Assembly: GCA_022702705.1 (NCBI GenBank)
Contig: CM040427.1
Location: 69,848,783 to 69,912,782, forward strand
DNA length: 64,000 nt
DNA from: Papilionanthe hookeriana x Papilionanthe teres
Lineage: Eukaryota > Streptophyta > Magnoliopsida > Asparagales > Orchidaceae
Direction: 5' to 3'
The notes below the pieces were generated by a model. The model was not told the DNA's origin. It worked only from the letters and a program-made list of their open reading frames with translations, and ran no database searches. A program made the position numbers and the translations under genes. Shown here one piece after another: positions 50,001-61,654 of this stretch (its first letter is position 1; the number at the start of each line of letters is the position of its first letter).

Positions 50001-53000
50001 CAAATATATTTTTCTTTCGGCTTATTTCAAAACAAAAAGATTACAAAATTTCGCCGAGCCACGTTCTAGCAGGTGGCCGACTGATCTTCGCTACCCAAGC
50101 TTTTGTCTCCTCAAAGGATCCTTTGTTTTTGTTCGCAATCAGAGTAGAGAAATCTGTCAGTCAGAACTTTGGGGTTGACAAGGCCATGATAAATGTGTCA
50201 TTAGATGGCAGAATCACCCCATGCCGCAGTAGCTTCGTCAAGCCGTCCTCGTGCTCTTCCCTGGAAATAGACGAGACAAACTTTCCCTTCAGCTCTACGA
50301 CCTCCTTCAAGGCTTCTATAGCATCGATGGATTCTAGATTAGCCTTGGTAGAATAGCCCAGTTTGAGTTGCAGGAGATCCTAGTCATGAACTCTCCCTAG
50401 CTCCACCTCTTGAGAGTCAATTTTCCTCTGGGCCTCGACCGGGGCCAGTCGCTAGAGTGGGCGGCCTGTGCCACATCAATAGGAACCGATCCACATTCTA
50501 GCAAAGCTCTTGGCGGCCGAAGCTTTCTAAAGTTTGGCCGAGCTTCTCGGACCACAGCAACTCCAGTAGAAGCGATGAAATACCCTTATTCTCGGTCGAC
50601 GGCGGGTGCCAATCTCTCAATGTGTCCAGAAGACTGAACTGTTGTCGGCCGCTTTAAGAGCTGCGTCTTTTGTCTTTTTAAATTTAATGGATATATGCAT
50701 ATTAGTTTTAAAAATAAGATTTTTTAAATTTTAAAATATTAGAATGAGAAAGGACGGATCTCATTCGTTTAGCAGCTTGAATGAACGAGCGTAATATCGC
50801 GAGTAACGCATCTATTCCGAAGAATAGACACCCCGCTCGACAATATCGCTTCGATCAAATAAACCACAAAATTCATGACATCCGTTACGTGCTCGCGAAC
50901 CTTTATGTGGACCGACAAATTCCACTATTTAATACAAAAGAATTAAATAGGGTTTATATTATCTGAGGTCTTTAAAACTCCCTATAGAATGCAGTCACTA
51001 TAGTTAATTACCCCTCAAACGACCGAAGTCACTTGAGAGAACTCTCGATTTAGATCGCGGGTTTCTATCTTCACGAATTCAAAAGGTAGGGTTTTCAACG
51101 AAATTTGGTAGTAGGAAATCCAATAGGTGAAAGACACAAGAAGGAACAATTATTTCTGGAGTCAAAGAGAGAAGGGTAGGGGATGTCACAGATCTCGAAG
51201 AGGACCTCGATAACGTCCCAGACTATCCTATGGTTGGGTTTTGAATTTTGGAGAGGGATTTATTTTAATTTCAATCCTGCAAATTAATTATAGGAATTAC
51301 GTTTGCATAATGTCCTAATTATGCAAACTACCTGAAAAACAGGAGGGCTTACGTCGTATCAGACGACAACCTCGGAAACCTAAGCGAGTTAGGGCTTATA
51401 TCGCACAGGAGGGCTGTGCGAAGGCCTAAAAGAACAGGTGAGGATTTATGCCGCGCTAGGCGAACTACCTCGAAGTCCTAGGGCTCATTATTTAAACTAA
51501 AGAATGGTTTCTTGATGTCGACACGGGTTTCTTGAAGAAGATGGCCGTCTTGCCACCGTGCTCCGAAGCTCCACGTCGTAGCAGGAACCACGAGTTTAGA
51601 TTTAAAGCGCTTAAGTTAAAGTGAGTACGCAAGTCATTTATTATTTTTATTGCGAGTGAGTGTGTGCTGACCGTGGCATGAGTAGAAAGAAAGCGATAAA
51701 CGAGAGCATGCTATAATAAGCTAAACGAGAGACATGTCATGCTAAACGGGAGTATACTAAGCTATGCGAGAAGTAACACGCTATAACGAGTAAAACATCG
51801 TCGAGTAGGAGAAAGTACGGGAATGTATAACGTGCTTAAGCAAGTACGTATCGAAAGTAAACAGACTGCAGCTAACGAGAGTATGTCTTTGAAAAGTAAA
51901 ATATAATGACGAGTATAATAAGTAAGGAAAGTAAATACGTCATCGGAAGTATCAGTATGCTTTGCTTATCCTCGTGCTATTGTTACTCGTTTATTGTTAT
52001 TATTTTTTTATTTCTACGGAAGAGTCATTAGCGCGAGAAAAAGCAAGAGTACAAGTAGTGGGCAAACACCTGCTCAACAGAGTACTTACGGTACGTACGA
52101 AAGTAAGAAAGTACGAAAACCCAACGGTAGAAACGAAGGAAAACGGCGAGAAAGCGAGGAAAATCACAGAAGAAAACTAAGAAAGTCGAGAAAGAAAGAA
52201 AAGAAACGTCCGTAGAAAACTCCGAGAAAAGCCACAAACAAAAACAAAACAAAACCGTAGAAAACTGCAAAAAGCACCGTGAGAAACCCACAGACGACCC
52301 GCTAAACTCATGGCGAACCATAAGAAAGCCATGGGCCTCTGGAAAGAAAGACCCGTAAGCACGGTGGTGTTTCGGACTCGGAGCCGTGCTAATGTCCGGA
52401 CTTGAGTGCCGACTACTGCACGTACTTTCTGCGAAGGCGAGTCCTAATCCGACTCGAATAATTAACCGTGGACCTTTATAAATTTTCACACATTTCATTT
52501 TGGTTTTCATGCAAGTAAAAAGCCGTAGGTAAGTAGGCTGTGTAGTAGTGGAGGTAGTTTTTATATTTTTCAAACATATGTATTTTTTTGTTTTAAAGTA
52601 TTTTAGTCCACGGGTTGACTATCCTAATAGGACTAGGTCTACGAACATTAGACTGTCGGTAGTAGAAACCCCAAGGACGGTCGAACGGTTCCGTGATTCC
52701 TGCTCTACTCTCTACAGAGTCTACGAGTCGAGCGGCCCCATTCTATGGCTCTCGTAATTTTTCTCGTTTTGCGGTCTCATCAACGTCCCCACCGCACTTA
52801 CAAACTTGCTTGATGGCCCCACATATAACCCAAGGAGGTTATATATGCACACCTACACGTCCCTCGTAGGTGTGTGCTTTGAGCCAAGAACAAGGTGAAA
52901 ACTAGGGACGAGAGGTCGGGAAAGGAGGATGGAAAGCGGCTCACTTAACACGATTTCGAAAAGAAGTGAGTCGATTTCCAATAATCGAAAACACGTAAGT

Positions 53001-53804
53001 CACCCTGGACTCCCGACCGACCTCGCATGTCCCGAGAAAGGACTAAAGGCGCATCGACGCTCTCGGAGAAGGTGAAGACTAGACCCCTAGAACGCACTCC
53101 CTTTTCCCGAATAACGGTGAAATCATAAATAAAGATAAAATAAAAAGAAGAAGACTCACTTGCCGGTGCTCTGGATCTCGGGTCACTAAACTGAGAGTGC
53201 TACCACAAAACTCCAAGGCTTAACCCACATTGATTTTTCAATTCCTGAAACACAAACTTCCCCGGTACGTTCTCCTACGGGCTCAGGACTCAAGCTATAG
53301 TAATAGGAGAATCAATTAATCCTTTGATACATAAGAAAGGGAATGGACAAACCATAAGCCACCAAACTAGCATCAATTTCACCAAATAAATCCTCCAAGA
53401 AGTATTCCAGATATCGTGCTCAATTTATTTCCCACAAGTAAGCTAGGAAGCGCTTCCAAATTTCATTAAATCAATTCCATAGACAAGGGTAGCAAGGAAC
53501 AAAGCCTCCATCACAAAAACCATCCAAATGAGGCTCTCGGCCAAGGCTAAAAACGAGAGCGAAGGCCCACGGCCCAAGCTACAACAAAGGGCGAGCAATA
53601 GGTGAAGTTCCCACGATCCAATTACCACGACGAGGCTCGCGGCCAAGCCCCCAACAAACAATCCACATTGATCTAAATTCATCGCAAATGCACGGGGATA
53701 AATCCACCAGATTACCAAATAATTCAGCATACCAACAGCTTGAAAGAAGCACAAACCCGAGCCCAAAGGAGATCTAAAGCCGAGCCATTAGAAGGCTGTA
53801 CCGG

Positions 53805-54045
53805 GGGAGGTTGCAAGAACAGCAGGGACCAAAACCGAACCCCAACAGCAAGTAAAAAGGGGGCAGCTGCAAGAGCAGCAAAGCAGGAGACCGAGCCCCC
53901 AAATCAAGAGCGAAGGGAGCAGCTGCAAGAGCGACGAACGAAACGAAAAGAAACCGAGCCCCTACATCAAACACGAAGGGAGCAGCTGCAGGAGCAACGA
54001 AAGCAGAGACCGAGCCCCACACATAAGTGCAAAGGGGCAGCCATA
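53805..54045. repeat. Minisatellite of ~62-68-nt units
   Basis: About four units share 'ggagcagctgcaagagc', then a variable stretch, then 'accgagcccc'. The units differ by small indels. It lies inside the LTR-like insertion. Confidence 0.75.
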
Positions 54046-54904
54046 AGGCACACGAGAAGCGAGAGAAAATCGAGCAACGACGGGGCTTGAAACGACCTCA
54101 AAACCGAGAGAAAAACAAGGCTCAAAATACCCAGAATCGAGAGAACAACATAGATCGAAACCGGAAAACAAAGCCAACAAAAACAGCGCCAAAGCTCTTT
54201 TAACATGAAATAAAATTTACTTTCAATCGGAGTTCACTATGAGCCAAAGTAAGACTTAGAATATAGCTAAACATGAAGCTTAAACAAGCATTTCCATTCA
54301 TCCAACATATCGAAGATAAGCCTTCGACATATTTCAAACGAAAGTAGGCATAAGGGTTCTCCAAATCAACTTAAAGTCTCCCTAACATGCTTTCTTTTCT
54401 TTTTTTTTAAACAAAGAAGAAGTAGGCGGAGCAAAAGAGCAAGCTCCACATGCATATAAGCTAGTGCAAACCATTCCATATTTTCACATCCAAGCTAACA
54501 TGAATAAAGAAGAAAGGAGAATAAGAGCATGCCATTTAACCAAGAAAACCATGGCCAATCCTAGAAAAACAATGCATATATGGCCTCGAACATAAAAAGA
54601 ATTTGAGCTAAAGATGCTCATACCTCGATGTACGTCCAAATAAAACACACCAAATCCAACGACGAAGGGTCGAACGGCGTGAACCGGAGCCAAACCGAGC
54701 AGTCGAGCCTCGATAATCTCGAGGAGTAAAGAAACAACAGGAACTCAACGAGCACGACCAAACTCGGAGTCGAGCAACCAACTCGGGGAGAACCGCAAGT
54801 AGCGAGAGAAAAAGAAGAGGAGGAGGAGAAGCAAGGCAATGGCGACGACACAATACCGGCTAACCAAAACAAGAGCCCGACCCTAAACCCTAATCCAAGA
54901 GAGG

Positions 54905-54913
54905 CTTTTATAG
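54905..54913 (-). promoter_or_regulatory. TATA box of the LTR-like insertion
   Basis: CTATAAAAG on the minus strand, within GGCTATAAAAGCCTC, followed 25-40 nt on by 'attagggtttagggtcgggc' and a CT-rich leader. Confidence 0.55.
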
Positions 54914-56928
54914 CCGGCCTCGAGGAGAATAGCCGGAGGAGAACCGAACCACCTACTCGGGAGTCTCGGCGGGAGGAAAAGAGACGGGAGGGAGTGGCGA
55001 CAAAGTCGCTGAAAAGGGCGACAATGGAGGCAGGGAAGGCCGAAGAGGCCTGCCACGGGCAGGATACCAGGGGAAGTGGCGAGAGTACAGGGACCATGGT
55101 CGAAGCCCGCGCGGGAAGAGCAGGGGAGAAAGGCTCGGGACCGAGAGAAAAGGAGAAAAGGCGAGGCCCCTGGGTCAAAAGAACGGGATTAGGGTTTAAA
55201 ATGGGGGTTAAAAATAGGAAAATAGAATTTATTTTAATAAAGTAACCGCCAAATTTCGCGTCACGAGTCCGCGCTCCAAACACGACAAGTTATACGTCTT
55301 TCCCTAGCAAATTCGACGTTCCGGACGCAACGGTGCAGTCCGTTTCGCGATCCGAGGCCATTCGGAGAACCTCGTCACCGGTCGAGTCGAAAGTGCGTCA
55401 AATTCGATCTCGCCGAAGTTCGACTTCGATGTCGCTCGTTCGGCATTCCGACTTCGATCTCGATCCGTCGAGAATAATTTGAAGACGTCGAGGCCGTGGC
55501 TCGAGGAATTTGTGCTCGGTAGTGCAGAAAATGTGCACGAGGCTATCCTAAGGTCCAGTGGTCCTATAGGAACTCAATTTGGAGTCCTAACGCTAATTCC
55601 AACCTACCTGTTGTGAGCTAGAGGTCAGGAACTCCGTCCGGGACTCTAAAAGAGTGTCGAAGTGGTTTCGATCATTCTAAAGCGAGGTGGGCCCAGTGCT
55701 AGGAATCTAAGATCGTCGGGGAAGCTCCTAAAGCTAGAACCTTAAATCCTAGGAGGAAAGCTAAACCTCGACAAAAACGAGGTCAACAACTGTATGTCAG
55801 TGTCAATCCACATTCACCCGGTTGCTCCTTCTACGAGCTCCCACTCGAAAGCTTCCTTGCTCCTTTTCAACGGAGGGGGAGGGGCTGCCACTTCTCCCAT
55901 CGGATCCTTCCCTTGCTTGCGAGTGATTTTCCCCTCCGAGGAAAGTGAAGGCTAGTAACCGAAAGACAAGACCGCTTCTTTTGACAGTGATGCAGACGAA
56001 GAAGAGGAAAGGGGTTGGTCGGCCTCTGCCCGCTCAAGCGAGGCAATGAAAGATGAACCGCCGACCCATAAATCCGGCAGAACAGCGATAGTCAGTGACG
56101 CGTCAATCATCGTGCCAGATTTTGAAGAGGGAGTTGCAACCACAGTTTCATCCGTAGTATCTTCAGAAGAAAATGTTCTCCCATTGCCCTCTCCTACATC
56201 AACAAAATGAGAAGCAAATTTTTGGGCAATCATAGTAACATCACCGATCACCATATCTTGAATAGCAGTAGTTTCAAATATGGAGGTAACATATCTTGAG
56301 ACCACGCTACCAATGAGCAGGTCCTCAACTTCTAAAAAGTTACCTGTCTCCGAGGGACGCTTCCATTGCTTGGTAGCTAGCTTCTCCTTCGCCGCTCATG
56401 CTAGGACTGCCTCATTGAGGTCCGTAAGGCGCCATCAGTCCTTGGTCATCTCACCCTTCAATGCCCAGTGACTGTCGAATCGGCAGTGTACTACGGAACC
56501 AAGAGATGGTGACCAGTTAGCATATCCTCCGGAAGGGACTTCACCTTGTCCCCCCTCGGCTTCGACTGCTTGGTCCGAACACCACAGTCGTCGAAGCAGG
56601 AACCGACCAGAAACTACTTTTCCAATCTTTTATCTTATTTTCAACCCAAGCAGATGGAGTTTCTTGCCAGCCGAAAGCATAGCAAAGCTTTCATTGTCAA
56701 CCTTGAATGAATAAAAGTGCCTAAACAGGTCGATCAACCACGTGATCCACTCCCAAAGACAGAAGAAAAGGTCATTATCACGGTTATGGAGTTCAGCAAC
56801 ACTTGCGCCGGAATGACTGACCTCGTACATGTTGAAACGCTCTGAAGCTCATCACACAGGGGCAACTGGAGACCGTAATTAATTTGGTTATGATAAAAGA
56901 GCATATCCTTACCCACATCATCCGTCGC

Positions 56929-57439
56929 TAGGGTTGTCAAAACGGCTCGTTGTTCAAGCACAGTTCCTGTTCGGTTCGTTAAGAAGTTCATGTTTGACTC
57001 GTTAAGAAGTTAACGAATTGAACAAGAACAATTTTTATGCGCTCGATATATAAACGAGCCGAACACGAAAAAAGATTTGTACGTTCATATTCAACTCGTT
57101 TTGGCTCGAAATACTACTCATCAATTATATACATATATAATTGATGAGTATTATTTATAAAAAATTTAATTGACTACAAAGCTACAAAGATTTATAACGA
57201 AATAAAATTATTAATTAAGAAAATAGAATTAAATATATTAAATTATATTTAAATAATGTTTAATATAAATAATAAGATTGAAATCTTGCCCCAATCCTTA
57301 ACATCCTACGGCTACATGACGATGGTTGTCAAAACGACTCTTTGTTCACGAACAGCTCATGTTCAACTCGCTAAGCAAACGAGTCGAACACGAACACATT
57401 TTTGTGTTCGAAATATAAACGAGTCGCTTGTGTTTCCTA
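56929..57439. mobile_element. hAT-like MITE interrupting the antisense ORF
   Basis: It starts TAGGGTTGTCAAAACGG and ends near GTTTCCTA. The flanks TCCGTCGC (56921-56928) and TTCGTCGC (57440-57447) match at 7 of 8. A second 5'-end-like motif, 'gatggttgtcaaaacgactc' at 57319, suggests a partial second copy nested inside. Confidence 0.65.
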
Positions 57440-57942
57440 TTCGTCGCTCGCACTGATCCCGACATCCTCCGAATGACGACGTCGTTGCCAAAAACAAAAT
57501 GTATTTCCTCTATGACTCCTTCACATCATTCTCTTTCAAGAGTGAAATATTGGCACCCTTAACAGAGCCAAAGAGGGTGAGAGAATATTTGGGAGCCATC
57601 CAAGGAGCAAAAGACGACCGAAAAACGAAAGGAGAATAAGGTCGAGGGCACAGAGAAAGAAATCGGAACACGTAAAGGATAAAAAACGGTCCCTCACCCT
57701 ATTTTTAGTGCAGCGCGTGAAGCGGGGTGTCACAATGAACAGTGTCACACCAAATATCCTTTTGTATTTATTTAACTACTGTTTTAATGAAACTAACATC
57801 ATTAGAGACTTGGAACAAAGTGTTTTATAAATGAATATTCCAATGCCTCAGTGGGAACATACCTCCTCTGAGTCAACCTTCGAAGGACCAACTCTTCGTC
57901 TAATCTAATTATATTCACTCGGTCAACGTCACGCTGGAACTT

Positions 57943-57978
57943 GCCTAAAATGATCCACTTGCCTAGAATGATCCACTT
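57943..57978. repeat. 18-nt tandem duplication
   Basis: 'gcctaaaatgatccactt' is followed by 'gcctagaatgatccactt'. The length is a multiple of three, and it reads as WIILGK twice in the antisense frame. Confidence 0.85.
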
Positions 57979-58020
57979 GCAAATTGGTCCCAGTTCACAA
58001 AGCACCTCTGTCAGCCCGTT

Positions 58021-58074
58021 TTGCAAGGTGGCGACCTCCGCCGGCCCGCTTTGCAAGGTGGCGACCTCCGCCCG
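58021..58074. repeat. 30-nt tandem duplication
   Basis: 'ttgcaaggtggcgacctccg' plus 'ccggcccgct' is followed by a second, nearly complete unit. It is in frame for the antisense coiled coil (EVATLQ repeated). Confidence 0.85.
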
Positions 58075-59046
58075 CAATGCAACCACCTCTAAATTCGTGA
58101 TTGTCAAGCGGGTCGACAATTCCAGCAGGGAATCTTCAGCAAGATCCCCAACTACTCATGAAGGGTCGATAACTCCCACCGAAGGAGCGGCACACTCGAT
58201 CAACGTTCTGCAAACTCGGTGGGAAGCTGTCACTAGTCGCATGGCTTCCACTAGGAGGTCGAAAAAACGGGATCGAACGCAGGCATAGGGTCGTACGACC
58301 GACACTCCCCTACATCGGCCAAGAGAGGGGACGCAGTAATCACATCTTGCAACCCGGCCACAACAATGGGAGCAGACTCGGCAATACTTTTGACGGTCCA
58401 CCGACTCGACCGATTCAACTGCATTGGGATAATGTTAAGAGATTATTAAAAACCGCCAACGAACAAATAAAATTTTCACGTACCCAAAAATCCATCCAAT
58501 AAAGAAAGGCCTTCAAAAACTTGTCTCTCTCTTGTGACGAGGTACCTCCGCCTTTCTGTGGAGACAACTGGGAAAAGTCGAAGATCGCCGAGCCCTTCGG
58601 CCCCTTCTCACTTTCCTCGATACCTCCAACGAGTACGTCCTACGGGCCCTTGGCACTCATGTCCATGCTAGGGTCAGAGATGACATCTGCCCCTCAGGAT
58701 CTTCAAATGAACCGAATTGATCAACCGACATAGGTTTGGGTCTCGGCCACTTCTCTTTTTAATATTTCTTTTCTTTACAGAAGCAGGGATCTGCAAGCCC
58801 GCCTTAGCTAGAATTTCGGGATCCACTCGACCCGCATTGTCAGCCATGATATGTCTCGATTATCTGGGGAGAATTGGCGGCAAAAAATGTAAATGCAAAC
58901 CCTATGGTCCTATTAATAGAGCTCACTGGGTGCGAAATCCAGGGAAAATTAACTGTCAAAATTAATTTTCTCAATTCTGGTGTCATTAATTATTTAATGG
59001 TTTTTATGTCATTATCGTAGTTTTCACTGTCAAAGAGCATAAAAAC

Positions 59047-59624
59047 ATGGGAAACTAATATATATACACCAAAACTGCCAGCATGAATGTCAAAGCAATC
59101 AAACAGCCAAGGATGGTAACGGGACAATCGAAGCGTCATGCTTGAAGAGCGAGACCCGAAAAGGCCATCAGATGACCGACCGCTCAATCGAGTTGATTGA
59201 CATGCAATGTCAACATATCTAATCGGCAGACCATGCCTAAAGTCCCGGCTACCTAAACTTCTAGCACAGACGTCCGGTCACAATTAGTCGACCACCGGCT
59301 TTACCTCAGCAGGAGCAATCTCCACGCAACGGATCGCCTCGGTTGACCGAGCTCGAATATGTCGACTAGCTGATAGCCACCATATTCGTTCAAATTTTAA
59401 TGCAAATCTAGTATTAATTCATCACATTAAGAGTGGTTTCCATAAACATTCTATAATTGTAGAAATAGATTCCTATAAGTAGGGGGTCATAAGATGAATA
59501 AAAGGACTTCGTCCATGACTTCTCTACCATAAATTCTCTAACTGTTATGCTCTCGCTTTCCCCTCTATCTCTCGGCTCTAACTCTAGAGGCATGTATTTC
59601 CGAAAGAAAACTTAAGATTCAACA
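59047..59624 (+). repeat. 3' LTR of the Tat-like element
   Basis: It starts TGGGAAACTA and ends GATTCAACA. It is the partner of 42223-42805. No strong polypurine tract is seen directly before it. Confidence 0.85.
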
Positions 59625-61176
59625 ACGACAATGCTTTGAAATATAGTTGTAGCGACCACGATGTGCATTTTTGCATGAAGCACAATAATTAAGCATCCAA
59701 CATTGCACAGTTATATATTGTGTGTATTTGCATCGTACAAAGATAACATCATCAACCACTTGTTGATATTATTTGCAGCTCCCATCTGTGTTACCTGAAA
59801 CATATTTGTTATGATTAAGGGGTTGTTTCGTTGGATGAATTTGTAGTATAAAGTAAATGGAATGCATGTGTTTTTAGAAATTTGGCCCTTGATTGGAAGA
59901 AAATGAAATGCAGTGTAAGATTTTGGTATATTTAGAAACTAACCTGCAGACATAAATTGGTGCATTCCAAATTCATCAAGTTTGGGTAATTTTCAAATAC
60001 ACTACAAACAATCCTTGCTGCCACCACTCGCAGTCGTCTGCCATCCACCACCAGCCTATACCACTGTATTTTACATTAATCTTATTTTTTTCAAACCAAA
60101 TATAAAAACTTAGACTCCTCATTTATTTCACACCAAACTAAATAGCTTTAAAACATTTCAAATATACTACATTTCGATTATATTGCATTCTTTCTGCACT
60201 GTATTCATTTGTGAAAAAACCAACCCTAAATGTATAACTGATCTCCCCGTTCTTTTAAGCTACAGAAAGTATGAAGCATAAAACCACCAAAACCAATTAT
60301 AAATAGCAGAAGGATTTCGATATTCGCATGATTTAGGAGCCCTCTTCAGAAGCTATCAACCATAAGGAAGAAGTTATCCATGGGAATAAGCACCCAACCA
60401 GGGTGCTAGTATCCAGCTTTCATGATCATTCAAAATGCTTCACCCTGTAGACTAAAAAAGAAGGTTGTGCGTGATTCATAAGCTACCCCAAACATACTTC
60501 AATAAAGAACATGCTCTTCTATAGTGTCACGTTCATATCCAACACTTAGCCACTTCCACGAAAATGCACAGAGCTTCTTTAATGAGTCCCAAGTTGTTTA
60601 ATGGCTCCTTAATATTCTTACTTCTTAAAGAGAACTGGACAAACTAGTAAAGGAAATGTCAGTTATGATCATATCATAATAAACAGCAATATATGTGCAT
60701 TATTTACTTAATAGTTTTTTACTCTCTATCATTAGTTTAATTGTAAAACTTCAACAACTTCTTTGAAAAGTAATGTCTGCATATTATGATACGATCATTG
60801 TTATTAAATATTTTAAAAATGTCTTTGATGCTTCCTTTCATGATTTACTTTCTTAATGGTAGTATTGTTCCCATGCCCCAAGCAACAAGTCATAAAGATA
60901 AATAGAAGGTCCAAACATTATGAAATATCCGATTCTATGAGGTTTACCTCTTTAAAGTTTTCGGTAATATTCAACTCATATACTCGATGTTATTTAGCTC
61001 CTTTTAGTAAAACTGATTAGATGGCAACAGGTTTTCATAACTCCAAACCTAGTTGATGTTGTCCATAAGATACCCCGAGTCATAAAATCAATCACAGTTC
61101 ATTTCACATTAATGGCTCAATTCTAACATAGAGTCATACAGCTAACAAGTCATATCCCTACAGAAATAAGCATACC
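59625..61176. other. Unassigned DNA between gypsy and copia elements
   Basis: No open frame or domain is recognised on either strand. If the Smr gene continues upstream of the gypsy insertion, some of its introns or 5' exons could lie here. A minus-strand segment near 59813-59735 has an acceptor-like TATGTTTCAG and ~25 open codons, but does not resemble the Smr family and I do not call it. Confidence 0.4.
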
Positions 61177-61391
61177 TGTTGAAGTTTTCAGATTTAACCT
61201 GTAAATAGATTGGGAGAATAAATTAAGAATCAATTTGTATTAATTTGTATTAATTTGTAATCCCTTAAATCAAGGGAATTAGTTAGATAGTTTCCTTTTT
61301 CTTCTTTATAATATCCTCTATATAACAACTTGTATTATCAATTCAAGGCAAGGAAATAAAGAATTATTCTCCTCTTCTCTGGTTTATCACA
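61177..61391 (+). repeat. 5' LTR of copia-2
   Basis: It starts TGTTGAAGTTTTC and ends GGTTTATCACA, abutting the PBS. It contains a doubled 'aatttgtatt' motif at 61231-61258 and a 'tctttataatatcc' TATA-like stretch near 61303. Confidence 0.75.
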
Positions 61392-61404
61392 TGGTATCAG
61401 AGCC
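61392..61404 (+). other. Primer-binding site of copia-2
   Basis: TGGTATCAGAGCC is the usual copia PBS for initiator tRNA-Met. Confidence 0.85.
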
Positions 61405-61654
61405 CTAAAATTTTCTAGGGTTTCGAAGCCTTCATTGATTCGTCCGCGCCGAACGCATCAACCGCTTCGTCAGCTTAGTCTGCGCCGAAAGCTTCCTTCA
61501 CGCCGCACGCGTCGTCCGCTTCCTTCGCACCGAACGCGTCGTTCACTTCGTCCTCGATGATCTGCATCCGCTTCCTTCACACCGAATGCGTCTCCAGTAA
61601 TTTTTCTCTCTTCCCGCAGCCTTTATTGTTGCGAACTTTCTCCTCTTCATCAAC

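Larger units (their letters stand above)
50643..55788 (-). mobile_element. 5.1-kb LTR-like insertion (probable giant solo LTR), TSD ACTGT
   Basis: On the + strand it starts TGTCGGCCGC and ends GAGGTCAACA (TG...CA ends), flanked by identical ACTGT at 50638-50642 and 55789-55793. It has no recognisable gag or pol and no internal LTR pair. On the minus strand a TATA box (CTATAAAAG, 54913-54905) lies ~880 nt from the TG end and is followed by a pyrimidine-rich leader-like stretch. This fits U3-R-U5 of a very long LTR in minus orientation. Long open frames inside (54618-55283 and 52028-52573, minus) are low-complexity Ser/Leu/Phe-rich and have no domain. Confidence 0.75.
50003..57605 (-). pseudogene. 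Antisense ORF of the Tat-like element, 'putative gypsy-type transposase' family
   Basis: Read on the minus strand it starts near 57603 with MAPKYSLTLFGSVKGANISL and is then cut by the MITE at 56929-57439. It resumes at 56920 with ATDDVGKDMLFYHNQINYGL then QLPLCDELQS, PAQVLLNSITVIMTF and DLFRHFYSFKVDNESFAMLS. This resembles the PF04195-type family annotated in plant genomes as 'transposase (putative), gypsy type'. It continues to ~55795 (SSSSASLSKEAVLSF, a low-complexity linker), is cut again by the LTR-like insertion at 50643-55788, and resumes from 50637 with a coiled-coil-like tail (EALKEVVELKGKFVSSISRE) ending at a stop near 50180. Frame breaks are present. The function of this family is unknown; the name does not imply demonstrated transposase activity. 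Confidence 0.6.
57802..58848 (-). pseudogene. Second antisense ORF remnant with coiled-coil repeats
   Basis: An ATG at 58848 opens MADNAGRVDPEILAKAGLQI then PASVKKRNIKK. Further on, frames shift into LTITNLEVVALRAEVATLQS...EVATLQNG and ILGKWIILGKFQRDVDRVN, ending near 57802. The heptad-like AEVATLQ repeats suggest a coiled coil. It may be the 5' part of, or a duplicate tail from, the neighbouring antisense ORF. Two in-frame tandem duplications lie inside it (57943-57978 and 58021-58074). No domain recognised. Confidence 0.4.
42223..59624 (+). mobile_element. Ty3/gypsy Tat-like LTR retrotransposon with nested insertions
   Basis: LTRs of ~580 nt at 42223-42805 and 59047-59624 enclose a sense gag-pol (42.8-47.7 kb) and a long 3' region with antisense coding remnants (50.0-58.8 kb). 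The integrase follows RNase H, which is gypsy order. The zinc-knuckle-like YCVYHRDHRHDTNKCRHPKN and the antisense ORFs are typical of Tat-group elements. Two later insertions are nested: 50643-55788 and 56929-57439. Without them the element would be ~11.7 kb. The flanks TTAAA and ACGAC do not form a target duplication. Confidence 0.85.

Noticed and set aside
52028..52573. 181-residue minus-strand open frame
   Set aside because: Phe/Ser-rich low-complexity translation of a repetitive purine-rich stretch inside the LTR-like insertion.
54618..55283. 221-residue minus-strand open frame
   Set aside because: Low-complexity Ser/Leu/Phe-rich translation within the LTR-like insertion, overlapping its TATA box and leader; no domain or homology recognised.
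59735..59813. Possible upstream Smr exon on the minus strand
   Set aside because: It has an acceptor-like sequence and a short open frame, but the translation shows no resemblance to the family and the phase cannot be tested.
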